Shown here: piece after piece, positions 8,668 to 17,013 of the stretch | Numbering within the stretch: the stretch's first letter is position 1 | Layout: every line of letters starts with the position of its first letter | Assembly (NCBI GenBank): GCA_937899075.1 | Contig: CALDJX010000047.1 | Coordinates: forward strand, 1 to 39,178 | DNA: 39,178 nt | Origin: an uncultured Planctomyces sp. | GTDB taxonomy: Bacteria; Planctomycetota; Planctomycetia; Planctomycetales; Planctomycetaceae | Reading direction: 5' to 3' | Position numbers and translations under genes: made by a program | Notes under the pieces: generated by a model | Told to the model about the DNA's origin: nothing | The model's database searches: none | Seen by the model: only the letters and a program-made list of their open reading frames with translations

Positions 8668-8750
8668 GTAGGCTGGAACAAGCTCCGCGCAGTTCCGGCA
8701 GCACGACCATTCTGAAATGCCGGAACTGCGCGGAGCTTGTTCCAGCCTAC
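8668..8750. repeat. Perfect 33-bp inverted repeat, 17-base loop
   Basis: The arms 8668-8700 and 8718-8750 are exact reverse complements, beginning GTAGGCTGGAACAAGC and ending GCTTGTTCCAGCCTAC. This is far longer and cleaner than a normal terminator and has no T-tract. It lies 3' of the TPR gene on the minus strand. The outer GTAGG/CCTAC ends resemble those of the element at 29584-29671. Confidence 0.95.
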
Positions 8751-8813
8751 GACTCACCATGAATCGAACACTTATTTCAGGCCCATGCTTTAACGGCGTT
8801 GCCCAGTTTCCGC

Positions 8814-10376
8814 TTACGAGTTTTCCAGCTTTGCTGACAGCGCGTTGAACTCGGTGAGCCGGTTTGCCGGCAAGCGGAGTTCGGCGGCCCGCTGAAGTTC
8901 TACTTTCGCCTGTCGTGCTTTCACGGGGTCTTCCGGGAAACTCTCGACCAGTGCAGCGGCGAATTCCAGACGCAACACGGCTGCGTCTGGATTTTGACTG
9001 ATGCTTCGTTTGATCACTGTCAGAGCTTCGTTGGGCCGGCCAGCTCGACGATAAGCTTCGGAGACCGTTGCCTGGACTTCCGGCTGAAGTCGGTCAAGAG
9101 GCATCGCCGTTCGAATTTGCTCAACAACCGCGACGCCTTCGGCAGCCGTTCGCAGGTCACGCATCAGAAGTCGAGCCAGACCATTGAGTGCGGCGATGTG
9201 TCCGGGCTCCCGTTGCAGCAGCGTTTCGTACCTGCGCCGTGCCGCCTGCAGAAGTTCCCATCGCTGATTCTGGATGCCTCGCTCGTGAAGCAGCAGCGCG
9301 TCGAGGTAAACCAGGTCGTTGTTGGATTCAGCATTCGGGACCATGTGACCGCGGCTGATCCAGCTGTAGGCAATTTCTGGTTTGCCATGCTCCAGAAAAA
9401 TTTGCGCGAAACGAATGCAGCTCAACAGGTCCGGTGACTTTCCGCCAAACGTCTGGGCCAGTGTTCCCGCCGTTTCGCTGTCGTTGTGGTCGAGGTGCAG
9501 TTTGAGCAGCGAGTCCTGCACTCGTGGCTCGTTCCCGTGAAACTGAAGAGCCTGTTCGAGCACTGCTTTGGCATCGCTGGCGCGATCCTGACGTGCGTAA
9601 GCCAGTGATAAAGCCAGCCATGGTTCGACACGCTGCGGATCACGTTGTACTCGTTCTGTGAGACTGGTCGCCGCTTCGTCGGCGCGGTTCAAGTGAGTCA
9701 GTGTGCGACCCATCAGAAGCGATGCTTCTTCTGAATCTGACAACGGAAACGGCACCTGTCGGAGTTCGATCAACGCACGGGCGTATTCACGATTGGCGTA
9801 TTCAAGCCGAGCCGCCAGCAGGTGAGCGCGTCCGTGTCGCGGGGCAACTTTGAAGACCTCTTCGAGTTCTTCGAGTGCTCTGTTTGGAATTCCGGATGCT
9901 GACAGCAGCCGAGCTCGCATAAAACCCGCGCGGCCCGGCACCGCGTCTACTGACTGCAACTGGTCGAGCCGAGCGTTTGCCGTTTCGTAGATTCCTTTTC
10001 GAATAGCCAGTTCAGCCGCCGCGATCAGAAGCGCGGGCTCGGCCGGAAAGTCGACAAGGACACGATCGACGTGTGTCGAAATTGCCGCTGGATCGATGTT
10101 TGCAAAGGCTTCGCCAATTCGATCAAGCAGTCGCTCACGATCGCGTTTGGCGACGGTCGACAGGTTGAAGGCTGCAGCGAACTGTTGATAGGCAAAATCA
10201 CCATCTCCTTTTGCCAGTGAAACCATCGCTTCGGTAGTCGTGTATCCTTCGCTGTGATGCGCCTCGAAACTGGATTCGAGCATGGCTGCCGCAGATTCGT
10301 CCAGCCCTTCGTTTCTAAATACCGAGTACGCATGCACAACCGGAATGTGAGGGATCGCCGTTTCGTACTGCTGCAT
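8814..10376 (-). CDS. TPR-repeat protein, C-terminal part of a split gene
   Basis: A 520-residue tetratricopeptide-repeat protein. Many degenerate 34-residue helix-turn-helix units are visible, for example AHLLAARLEYANREYARALIEL region near 170-190 and repeated LAL, YARQ, ALEQAL patterns. It has no signal peptide or membrane segment of its own. The ATG at 10376 lacks a clear ribosome site, and the frame remains open upstream to the TAA at 10415-10413, which is the stop of the next TPR gene in the very same frame. The twelve codons between (QRATEIGSLVAE) read as ordinary TPR sequence. It is therefore probably the C-terminal half of one ancestral protein of about 1170 residues. TPR arrays bind proteins or peptides; no partner is evident. 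Confidence 0.75.
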   Translation of the reverse strand: MQQYETAIPHIPVVHAYSVFRNEGLDESAAAMLESSFEAHHSEGYTTTEAMVSLAKGDGDFAYQQFAAAFNLSTVAKRDRERLLDRIGEAFANIDPAAISTHVDRVLVDFPAEPALLIAAAELAIRKGIYETANARLDQLQSVDAVPGRAGFMRARLLSASGIPNRALEELEEVFKVAPRHGRAHLLAARLEYANREYARALIELRQVPFPLSDSEEASLLMGRTLTHLNRADEAATSLTERVQRDPQRVEPWLALSLAYARQDRASDAKAVLEQALQFHGNEPRVQDSLLKLHLDHNDSETAGTLAQTFGGKSPDLLSCIRFAQIFLEHGKPEIAYSWISRGHMVPNAESNNDLVYLDALLLHERGIQNQRWELLQAARRRYETLLQREPGHIAALNGLARLLMRDLRTAAEGVAVVEQIRTAMPLDRLQPEVQATVSEAYRRAGRPNEALTVIKRSISQNPDAAVLRLEFAAALVESFPEDPVKARQAKVELQRAAELRLPANRLTEFNALSAKLENS

Positions 10377-10412
10377 CTCGGCGACGAGCGAGCCGATTTC
10401 AGTGGCACGCTG

Positions 10413-12326
10413 TTAGGTCATCAGCAGGTCGGCGCTCAGCAACCAGACCAGCAGCGTTTCCGGAGCGGTCCCCCGCACTTGCTGCATGGCTGCCAGGGCG
10501 GCCGTTGTCTGCTGCTGACCACGCAGCCATTCAACGTAGGCGATGCCGGCATGTGACTGTCCGGGATGCTGCTGAACGAAAGAGGCGAGATCTCGCGCAG
10601 CACCATCGGCCGCACCATCCTGGAGCAGCATTCCGAATTCACCGAGCAGTAAGTCGAAGTCGTGCGGATCATCTTTCCGTGCTTCTCGAAGCACCTCCCA
10701 ACTGCGTTTCGAATTGCCGGAACGCATCAGCTCGATGAGTCGGATCAGCCGGGATTTGGATCGCAACGGGCTTTTATCCAGATACGACAAAACCTCGATC
10801 GCGGGTTTAACCTGACCGAGGCGAAGCATGCAGCAGACTTTGAGCAGCTTCAGTCGGTCGCGGCTGCCCGCCGCCGCGGTCAGCCAGTGTCTGGTGACCT
10901 CGGGCAGTGTCGGCCACAACCTGTCGATGGCAGAGATCAGGTCTAACGCCTCGTCCCACCGTTGCTGGAGCAACAGAATTCGCATGAGTAATCCCGAAGC
11001 TGCCACCGCGTGCGGCGAGTCTTGCGGGATCGCGGCCAGGCTGTCGTGAGCGTCGTCAAACCGTCCTTGTTGAAAGGCCAGCAGACCGCTCATCAATTCG
11101 CCAAGATCCTTTGTGTGTTCGTGTTGTCTCAGTTCGGCGATGTCGTCGCGCAGTGGTTCGAACTGTCCACGCCCGATCAGCCGCATGGCTGATTGAGCAT
11201 GTACCGACATCAGTTCATTCTGCCGACCAGCCGGCATCTTTGCGTGAAGCTGGAAACCTCGTTGCAGCATCTGGATGGCGAGCTTGTCGTTTTCAAGTTC
11301 CAGGGCAACTCGCGAAAGTTGTTCGTAGACAAATGGCGATGCGCTTCCCATTTTGAAAATTGGTTCCGCCAGATCGACAAACTGCTGCAGTGCTTTTCGT
11401 CGTACTGCCTGGTCAGTGCGTTCGCTATGAACCGCCGTCAGGTCGAGACCTTCGCGAACTCGCGATCGCAGTGCGGCAGATACAGGGCGAGCGGCCATCT
11501 CAACGACTTCAACTCGGTTGGCACGTCCTGCGTCACTGATGGCCAGGCGTGAGATCACCGAAAATGCCTGGGCCAGTCTGCGGTCAGCTTCTGCTCCTGA
11601 GTGAGCGTGCCGGACGGTCGTTTCAAAGATGATGCCGACGTAGCGAAAATAGAATTTGTCGAGCGATTGCAATCGGATACTGGCGGTGTTCAGAAGTCGG
11701 TTCACAAGGCGGTCGGCTTCCCAGAACGTCTCGTCTTCGGCCTGCTCGCCCTCTTGTTCGATTCTGACAGCCAGATTAAGGATGTCGGCCTGGATGGAAT
11801 CTCCAGAGACACCACCTGCCTGCGATTTGATGAAGTCCTGATCGTTGATTTCGATCGCGTGCCGAACGGCCTGAGCGATCATGTCGGTCTTCTTGTTTCC
11901 AAGTTTCACCAATCGCATAGCTGCTTCGCCAGCGTTTCTCTCCTGGCCGTGGATCAGGAAGTATTCATAGAGGCGACTCAGCACCGCCGAGTTGTCAGGT
12001 CGGAGTCGCGACGCTTCGACCAGATGCTTGATTCCTTCCGGCGTGTCTCCAGCGTTCGGATTTGTTTCGCGGGCGATGTCTCGCGACGTGTCCGCGATAA
12101 CCTTGTGAACGGCATAACTGTCAGGCTGAATCTCCACGAGCTGGCGCAGCAGAACAATGGCCCCTTGCGGATTGCCGGAAAGGATCGTCCTGTCGATTCT
12201 TTGTTTAAGTTCGACGAGGGGATCAACGGGCCTGGTAAAGTAGTAGTACCCGCCGATCACGCCGACGATGGCGAGAACAAGCAGAGTGAGAACCAGTGCT
12301 CGGCCTGAGCGATTTGATTCAGACAT
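10413..12326 (-). CDS. Membrane-anchored TPR protein, N-terminal part of a split gene
   Basis: A 637-residue protein with an N-terminal signal-anchor (about residues 10-29, ALVLTLLVLAIVGVIGGYYY) followed by TPR-type helical repeats to its end. The early LSGNPQGAIVLLRQLVEIQPDSYAV unit and later LLQQRWDEALDLISAIDRLWP are typical. The anchor would place the repeats outside the cytoplasmic membrane. It ends at TAA 10415-10413 in mid-repeat (LLVWLLSADLLMT), and the same frame continues open for another 532 codons. A single C-to-T change (CAA to TAA) would explain the break; a sequencing error or stop readthrough are alternatives. The start at 12326 has only a weak ribosome site. The two halves resemble the large TPR proteins common in planctomycetes. 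Confidence 0.75.
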   Translation of the reverse strand: MSESNRSGRALVLTLLVLAIVGVIGGYYYFTRPVDPLVELKQRIDRTILSGNPQGAIVLLRQLVEIQPDSYAVHKVIADTSRDIARETNPNAGDTPEGIKHLVEASRLRPDNSAVLSRLYEYFLIHGQERNAGEAAMRLVKLGNKKTDMIAQAVRHAIEINDQDFIKSQAGGVSGDSIQADILNLAVRIEQEGEQAEDETFWEADRLVNRLLNTASIRLQSLDKFYFRYVGIIFETTVRHAHSGAEADRRLAQAFSVISRLAISDAGRANRVEVVEMAARPVSAALRSRVREGLDLTAVHSERTDQAVRRKALQQFVDLAEPIFKMGSASPFVYEQLSRVALELENDKLAIQMLQRGFQLHAKMPAGRQNELMSVHAQSAMRLIGRGQFEPLRDDIAELRQHEHTKDLGELMSGLLAFQQGRFDDAHDSLAAIPQDSPHAVAASGLLMRILLLQQRWDEALDLISAIDRLWPTLPEVTRHWLTAAAGSRDRLKLLKVCCMLRLGQVKPAIEVLSYLDKSPLRSKSRLIRLIELMRSGNSKRSWEVLREARKDDPHDFDLLLGEFGMLLQDGAADGAARDLASFVQQHPGQSHAGIAYVEWLRGQQQTTAALAAMQQVRGTAPETLLVWLLSADLLMT

Positions 12327-13013
12327 GACTGACGTTTTCTGTGAGAGGATGTGAGATGAACTTACATCGAATTTCGAAGCTCAATTGATTTGGCTGAGGC
12401 CAGGCCGATCACAACGCCAGGGTTGCGATCGCCGCTCAAGAGCTTCGACGGTTGGAAATGTTTTGTCTGAGTTGCCAGGTTGCATCGTCCGGTGTTTCGA
12501 TAATGCAACGCGACGGTAGAAATGAGTCGAACGTACCTCCCGCAATGAGTATGCCGGACTCGATTTCGTTGACCTGCTACGACCGACTATTCGAACAGGC
12601 TGCTGCGCGTGGGACCGGACATGAGGGTTGTCCACCCTTCACTCGTGTGCGGTAACCTGTCGAACCCGAATCTCGTGACATCCAATTTCGAGGCGCATGC
12701 GATCTTTGGCCGTTCGGTGTGCGGATTAGCTGACACTGTGAATCGGTCGCTGTTCAGAAAGCTGAGCACTTGACGCTGATTTTGGCCTGTATTCGAACAT
12801 GTCGATGAGGCCGGACTGTCGTGATTGTTACGGACGCTTATCGATCACTTATCAATTCTGGTACGAAGCGACTCTGATGCCGGTACGTAGAATTCTGATC
12901 GGAATCGGCTGAGCTGACAGCAGACTCACGATCTGCCACGATCTCAGTCAGTCGCGATGCTTGAGCAGTAAGATGCATCGCCCAGGAAATCTTCTCGACA
13001 GGTAAAATCCGAA
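12327..13013. other. Divergent intergenic region, about 690 bases
   Basis: This lies between the leftward TPR gene and the rightward hydrolase gene and so should hold both promoters. I see no convincing short gene, tRNA or terminator. An AGGTAAAATCCGAA leader just before 13014 may serve as the ribosome site of the hydrolase. The length is unusual for this window and could hide an unrecognised RNA. Confidence 0.4.
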
Positions 13014-14993
13014 ATGAGAAATATCATTCTGACGGTGACGGTTGTTGCAACTTCTTTCGTCTCAGCAGAGTTTGTTCGTGCCCAATCCGCTCCCGCCGAT
13101 GTAGCGACGGCTTTGCAGGACGGACTGGCCAGACTCAACAGTGAGATCGCTGCTCTCAGAAAATCGGACGCTAAACAACGCGACATTGCTGACGTCGAAG
13201 TTTTCGCCAAAGGTGTCGAGTGGTGCCTGCGTCACGACGAATTTTACGCCAACAACAAGAAGCCCGACGTTCGGTCCGCGTGGATCAAGTATTGCGAAAC
13301 GGCGATCGAAACTGGCTTGCAACGCGCTGTCGACTTAACAACTGGCCAAAGACCGTGGACGGGCGAAGTCGGGTCGTCGATTCGCGGTTACGTTTCACGA
13401 GTCGATGGATCGACGCAGCCGTACGCTTTATCGCTGCCCGCAGGTTTCAACAAAGCGAAGTCCGGTTTTCGATTTCCGCTGCATGTCAAACTGCATGGCC
13501 GCGGCGGAACTCGCAACGAGGTTCGTTTCTTCAACGAGCACCAGGGAAAGAAACCGCAGGACGGCCAGGACTGGATTCAGCTCGACGTTTTCGGCCGCAC
13601 CGACAACGCCTATCGATGGAGCGGTGAGACCGACGTTTTCGAAGCCATGGCCGACGTCGGTCGTCGATACCGGATCGATTCGAAACGGATCACGCTGTGG
13701 GGCTTCTCAATGGGCGGCGCCGGAGCGTGGCACCTGGGCGTGCATCATCCTTCGGAATGGTCGTCAGTTGGTCCGGGAGCGGGCTTTGTCGACTTCTACA
13801 AATATCAGAAGCAAACTGAGATTCTGCCGGCGCACCAGCATCGCGGCCTGCACATTTACGATTCCGTCGATTATGCCCTGAACATGTTCAACGTTCCGTT
13901 CTGCACGTACGGCGGAGAGTTGGACGCTCAACTTGTGGCCAGCACCAAGATGATTGATCGCGGCAAGGAGCGTGGAGTCGACGCTAAGTTGATTGTCGGA
14001 CCGGGAATGGGACACAAGTTTCATCCAGACAGCTACAAGGAGTTCATGGCCTTTCACACGAATCGATCGAAAGCGGGCAGACCACGATACCCCGGTCGAA
14101 AACAGATCCGGTTTGTGACCTGGACACTGAAGTACAACCAGTGCGAATGGTTGACCATCGTAGAAATGATCCAACCGTACGAAGAAACGCTGGCCGAAGG
14201 GGGAGTCGATGATGACGGCGTGCTGCGTCTGACGACGAAGAATATCGCGGTATTGAAGATCGCTCGTGACGTTGCAAATCGAATCGAAATTGACGGAGCG
14301 AATCTTCCGCTGCGTTCCGCTGCCGATGATCTGCTGCCGGATGTTTACTTCGAACGAGTCGGTGACGACTGGGAGCAGCTCGGCTACGAAGATTCCGTTT
14401 CGGTCGCCGACAATCCCGCAGTTCACAAACGCCACAATCTTCAGGGGCCGATTGACGATGCTTTCATGGAGTCATTCGTCTGTGTTCGAGGGAGCGGCCA
14501 GCCCTGGTCAAGCGAAACTCAGGCTCGAGCTGATGCAACGTTGCAGTTGTTCGAAAAAGAGTTCGACAAGTGGCTGCGAGGTCGTGTGCCGGTCATCAAG
14601 GACGACCAACTGACCGACGAGCATATTGCGAATTCAAATCTCATCCTTTTCGGCGATCCCGGCTCGAACGCGGTCATGGCGAGAGTGCTCGACAGGTTGC
14701 CGGTTCGCTGGACGAAGGACGGCTTCGAGGTCAACGGTCAGGCTTATGATTCAAAGAAGCACACTCTGTCGATGATCTATCCGAACCCGTTGAACCGCCG
14801 TCGGTACGTCGTGATCAATTCAGGCCACACGATGCACGAGAAAGATTTCCGAGCGTCAAATTCCTGGCTGTTTCCAAAACTGGGAGACATCGCCGTGCAG
14901 AAATTTCCGGACGGAGTCAACGACCCGACCAAAGCGACGACGGTCTGGGCAGAGATGTTTGACTCGAACTGGAAGTTGCCGGTTCGCAAGTAG
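13014..14993 (+). CDS. Secreted alpha/beta-hydrolase (prolyl oligopeptidase/esterase type)
   Basis: A 659-residue exported serine hydrolase. A signal peptide is visible (about residues 1-23, ending VRA-QS). A helical domain precedes the hydrolase core, which includes LPLHVKLHGRGG (oxyanion-side strand), the nucleophile elbow GFSMGGAG with S232, and a probable catalytic histidine H334 in GPGMGHKFHP. The arrangement fits the S9/esterase-like group often found in planctomycetes beside polysaccharide or peptide degradation genes. The C-terminal 270 residues form a second domain with unknown role, containing NLILFGDPGSNAVMARVL and VINSGHTMHEKDF, which resemble segments that follow S9-like domains in some multi-domain planctomycete esterases. 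No operon partner; the gene faces the CorC/HlyC gene across a hairpin. Confidence 0.8.
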   Translation: MRNIILTVTVVATSFVSAEFVRAQSAPADVATALQDGLARLNSEIAALRKSDAKQRDIADVEVFAKGVEWCLRHDEFYANNKKPDVRSAWIKYCETAIETGLQRAVDLTTGQRPWTGEVGSSIRGYVSRVDGSTQPYALSLPAGFNKAKSGFRFPLHVKLHGRGGTRNEVRFFNEHQGKKPQDGQDWIQLDVFGRTDNAYRWSGETDVFEAMADVGRRYRIDSKRITLWGFSMGGAGAWHLGVHHPSEWSSVGPGAGFVDFYKYQKQTEILPAHQHRGLHIYDSVDYALNMFNVPFCTYGGELDAQLVASTKMIDRGKERGVDAKLIVGPGMGHKFHPDSYKEFMAFHTNRSKAGRPRYPGRKQIRFVTWTLKYNQCEWLTIVEMIQPYEETLAEGGVDDDGVLRLTTKNIAVLKIARDVANRIEIDGANLPLRSAADDLLPDVYFERVGDDWEQLGYEDSVSVADNPAVHKRHNLQGPIDDAFMESFVCVRGSGQPWSSETQARADATLQLFEKEFDKWLRGRVPVIKDDQLTDEHIANSNLILFGDPGSNAVMARVLDRLPVRWTKDGFEVNGQAYDSKKHTLSMIYPNPLNRRRYVVINSGHTMHEKDFRASNSWLFPKLGDIAVQKFPDGVNDPTKATTVWAEMFDSNWKLPVRK

Positions 14994-15006
14994 AAGCGTC
15001 TCCAGA

Positions 15007-15048
15007 TTCAGACGCAGGGTGGTTATTTGCAACCACCCTGCCGTCTGA
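15007..15048. terminator. Hairpin between convergent genes
   Basis: A perfect 11-bp stem GCAGGGTGGTT (15014-15024) and AACCACCCTGC (15031-15041) with a 6-base loop, extended by TCAGACG/CGTCTGA with one bulge. It fills the 61-base gap between two convergent genes. There is no strong T-tract on either side, so it is a bidirectional terminator or transcript-end stabiliser by position rather than by classic form. Confidence 0.65.
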
Positions 15049-15054
15049 CGGGGG

Positions 15055-16368
15055 CTATTCGTCGCGGCCGACTGGGTCGAGTGAATCGTCGCACTCGATT
15101 CTGAGTTTCAGAATGCGGCGAGGGTCGGCTTCAAGGATGGTGAAGCGGAGCTTTCCATACTCGAGCGTTTCTGACACTTCGGGAATTCGACCGAGTTGCG
15201 TGAATACGAATCCGCCGATCGTGTCGAAGTCTCGATCTTCGGGCAGGTCGTAGTTGAATTCTTCGACCAGGTCATCGATGTGGACTCGGCCGTCGACTTC
15301 GTTGATCGTCGGCGAAAGTCGATTGACCGGGTCGACTTCTTCCTCGTCGTCTTCGTCAACGATCTCGCCGACGATTTCTTCGAGCAGATCTTCCATCGTG
15401 ACCAGGCCAGCGACCCCGCCGTATTCGTCCAGCACGATCGCCATGTGGACGCGTTTTCGGTTCATGGTTTCGAGGAGCCGGTCAACGCCCGTCGTTTCCG
15501 GAACGTACATCGCGTCGCGGCAAATCTCAGAGATGGACGGCACTTCGTCGGGTGGGCAGTCGACGTACTGAAGCAGGTCCTTGGCGTAAAGAATGCCTTT
15601 GATATCGTCGGTCGATTCGCCGATCACGGGAATTCTCGTGTGCCGGGATTCCAGAATCTCTGCGCGAGCTTCGGCGATCGTCATGTCGGCTCGAATGAAT
15701 CGTGTTTCTGTTCGAGGCGTCATGACCGAGGCGACGTCGGCATCTTTCAGGTCCATCACCTGATCGATCATCGAGCCGGTGCTGGCGTTGATCGCTCCCA
15801 TTCTCTCGCCAGCGTCGACGACTGTTCGGATTTCTTCGGTAAGTGACTCCGGATCGTTCGGGTCAGTTTGTTCGACTCCGTACAGCCGATGAAAGATGGT
15901 GTCGATTCGCGAAGTGATGGCGATGATCGGTCGAAGCACGGTGACTGCTGATTGGATCAGCGGCCACGCTCGATAAAGGAATCGTTCGCCGGAGACCTGC
16001 GCGACGGACCTCGGGAAAACAATTCCGAATGCCAGAAGCGTCACGATCAGCCCGACCCATCGCATGACAAAGTCAAACCAATTACTGACTGATGCGGGAA
16101 TGCCGCCCGCCCGGAGCAGGAGGTCCCAGTGGAACATCACAACTGAAACGTAAGCCAGCGATGTGAGGATGAGTACAGCCTCGCATCCAACCAGTGCGGC
16201 TTCCCGGTTTTTCAGGATGTCCAGAAATCGGTTGCCCTTGCCGCGTTCTTTGCAAAGCTCGTCGAGTTCTGCTCGCGAGAACCCTCGCAGGCTGTAACAC
16301 GCGACCGCTGAGTAAAACAGCAAAGCCAGAAGTGCTCCGCAGAGCGACAGGGCGACAACGGATGTCAT
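15055..16368 (-). CDS. CNNM/CorC/HlyC-type transporter with CBS pair
   Basis: A 437-residue membrane protein of the CorC/HlyC (UPF0053, CNNM-related) family, linked in other bacteria to Mg2+/Co2+ efflux and ion balance. It has a DUF21 membrane domain (residues about 1-170, with four hydrophobic segments), a CBS pair (about 205-325) with VMTPRTETRFIRAD and IVLDEYGGVAGLVTMEDLLEEIVGEI, and the C-terminal CorC_HlyC domain (about 345-430). The N-terminal domain is more divergent than the CBS part. Its start overlaps the stop of ybeY by ATGA, so it is the last gene of the phoH cluster, matching the ybeZ-ybeY-ybeX order in enterobacteria, where ybeX is also a CorC-like protein. Confidence 0.92.
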   Translation of the reverse strand: MTSVVALSLCGALLALLFYSAVACYSLRGFSRAELDELCKERGKGNRFLDILKNREAALVGCEAVLILTSLAYVSVVMFHWDLLLRAGGIPASVSNWFDFVMRWVGLIVTLLAFGIVFPRSVAQVSGERFLYRAWPLIQSAVTVLRPIIAITSRIDTIFHRLYGVEQTDPNDPESLTEEIRTVVDAGERMGAINASTGSMIDQVMDLKDADVASVMTPRTETRFIRADMTIAEARAEILESRHTRIPVIGESTDDIKGILYAKDLLQYVDCPPDEVPSISEICRDAMYVPETTGVDRLLETMNRKRVHMAIVLDEYGGVAGLVTMEDLLEEIVGEIVDEDDEEEVDPVNRLSPTINEVDGRVHIDDLVEEFNYDLPEDRDFDTIGGFVFTQLGRIPEVSETLEYGKLRFTILEADPRRILKLRIECDDSLDPVGRDE

Positions 16369-16985
16369 GATTGCCCTCCCTGCGGGACCGCCACTGCCTT
16401 TTCTTCACCTTTGACGGAATCTTTCACGGAAGGCGGCTCGTCTTCGACGTGAACTCCTTCGTCAACGTGCACTCCTTCGTCAACGTGGCCACGGTCTGAC
16501 GCATCGCGAGTCGGTTCTGGTCGACCCAGTATTTCAAAAACGTGGCATTCCCTCGCCCGCATGATGGGGAGTTCTTCGGCAGTCAGATCATCGTAGCCGC
16601 AAAGGTGCAGCACGCCGTGGACGATGTAAAGCGTCAGTTCGTCGATCGCGTCCCACGAATAGTCGGCCGCCATTTCGATGGCCATTTCCGAACTGACGAT
16701 GACCTCACCGTCGATCGTTTTCCCGGCTCCTCGCGGTGTGACAGTTTTCTCGTTGGACGTCTCGGCGCTTGATTCTTCGAGCAGAAAACTCAACACATCG
16801 GTTTCGTAATCGTGGTTGAGGTACTGCCGGTTCAGCTCGTGAATCTGCGCGTTGTCGACAATGGCCACGCTGATCGTTGCTGACGAGACCTGCTCGGTCT
16901 GAAGAGTCTGGCGCACAATCGCCCTGACGAAGTCTTCGTCAATCGTCAGGCATTCCTGATTGTTGGCAATTTCTATTTCGTACAT
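16365..16985 (-). CDS. ybeY: Endoribonuclease YbeY (16S rRNA maturation)
   Basis: A 206-residue YbeY, a single-strand-specific metal-dependent RNase for 16S rRNA 3'-end maturation and ribosome quality control. The family signature HGVLHLCGYDD is present; the usual third zinc ligand (His after GYD in E. coli YbeY) is Asp here. NHDYETDVLSF and GEVIVSSEMA are other conserved segments. I start at ATG 16985 (MYEIEIANN), where homology begins; the open frame to 17054 overlaps the upstream gene. The protein carries a roughly 50-residue acidic C-terminal tail with a duplicated GVHVDE unit, encoded by an 18-base-period tandem repeat at 16453-16487; typical YbeY proteins end before this. It is flanked by the HD-phosphodiesterase and CorC-type genes. 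Confidence 0.93.
   Translation of the reverse strand: MYEIEIANNQECLTIDEDFVRAIVRQTLQTEQVSSATISVAIVDNAQIHELNRQYLNHDYETDVLSFLLEESSAETSNEKTVTPRGAGKTIDGEVIVSSEMAIEMAADYSWDAIDELTLYIVHGVLHLCGYDDLTAEELPIMRARECHVFEILGRPEPTRDASDRGHVDEGVHVDEGVHVEDEPPSVKDSVKGEEKAVAVPQGGQS
16453..16487. repeat. Tandem repeat in the ybeY tail
   Basis: Two copies of ACTCCTTCGTCAACGTG at 16453-16469 and 16471-16487, period 18. They encode the repeated HVDEGV unit in the acidic tail of YbeY. Confidence 0.85.
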
Positions 16986-17013
16986 GCCGAGGCGTTGCGG
17001 AAGGAGTAGATGC

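Noticed and set aside
8347..8760. Minus-strand frame of 137 codons
   Set aside because: Most of it is encoded by palindromes (8573-8750); composition and start are poor.
10377..10415. Known leaky-stop context after TAA in the TPR gene
   Set aside because: The bases after the stop (CAGCGT) do not fit the CARYYA readthrough consensus, so readthrough is possible but not indicated.
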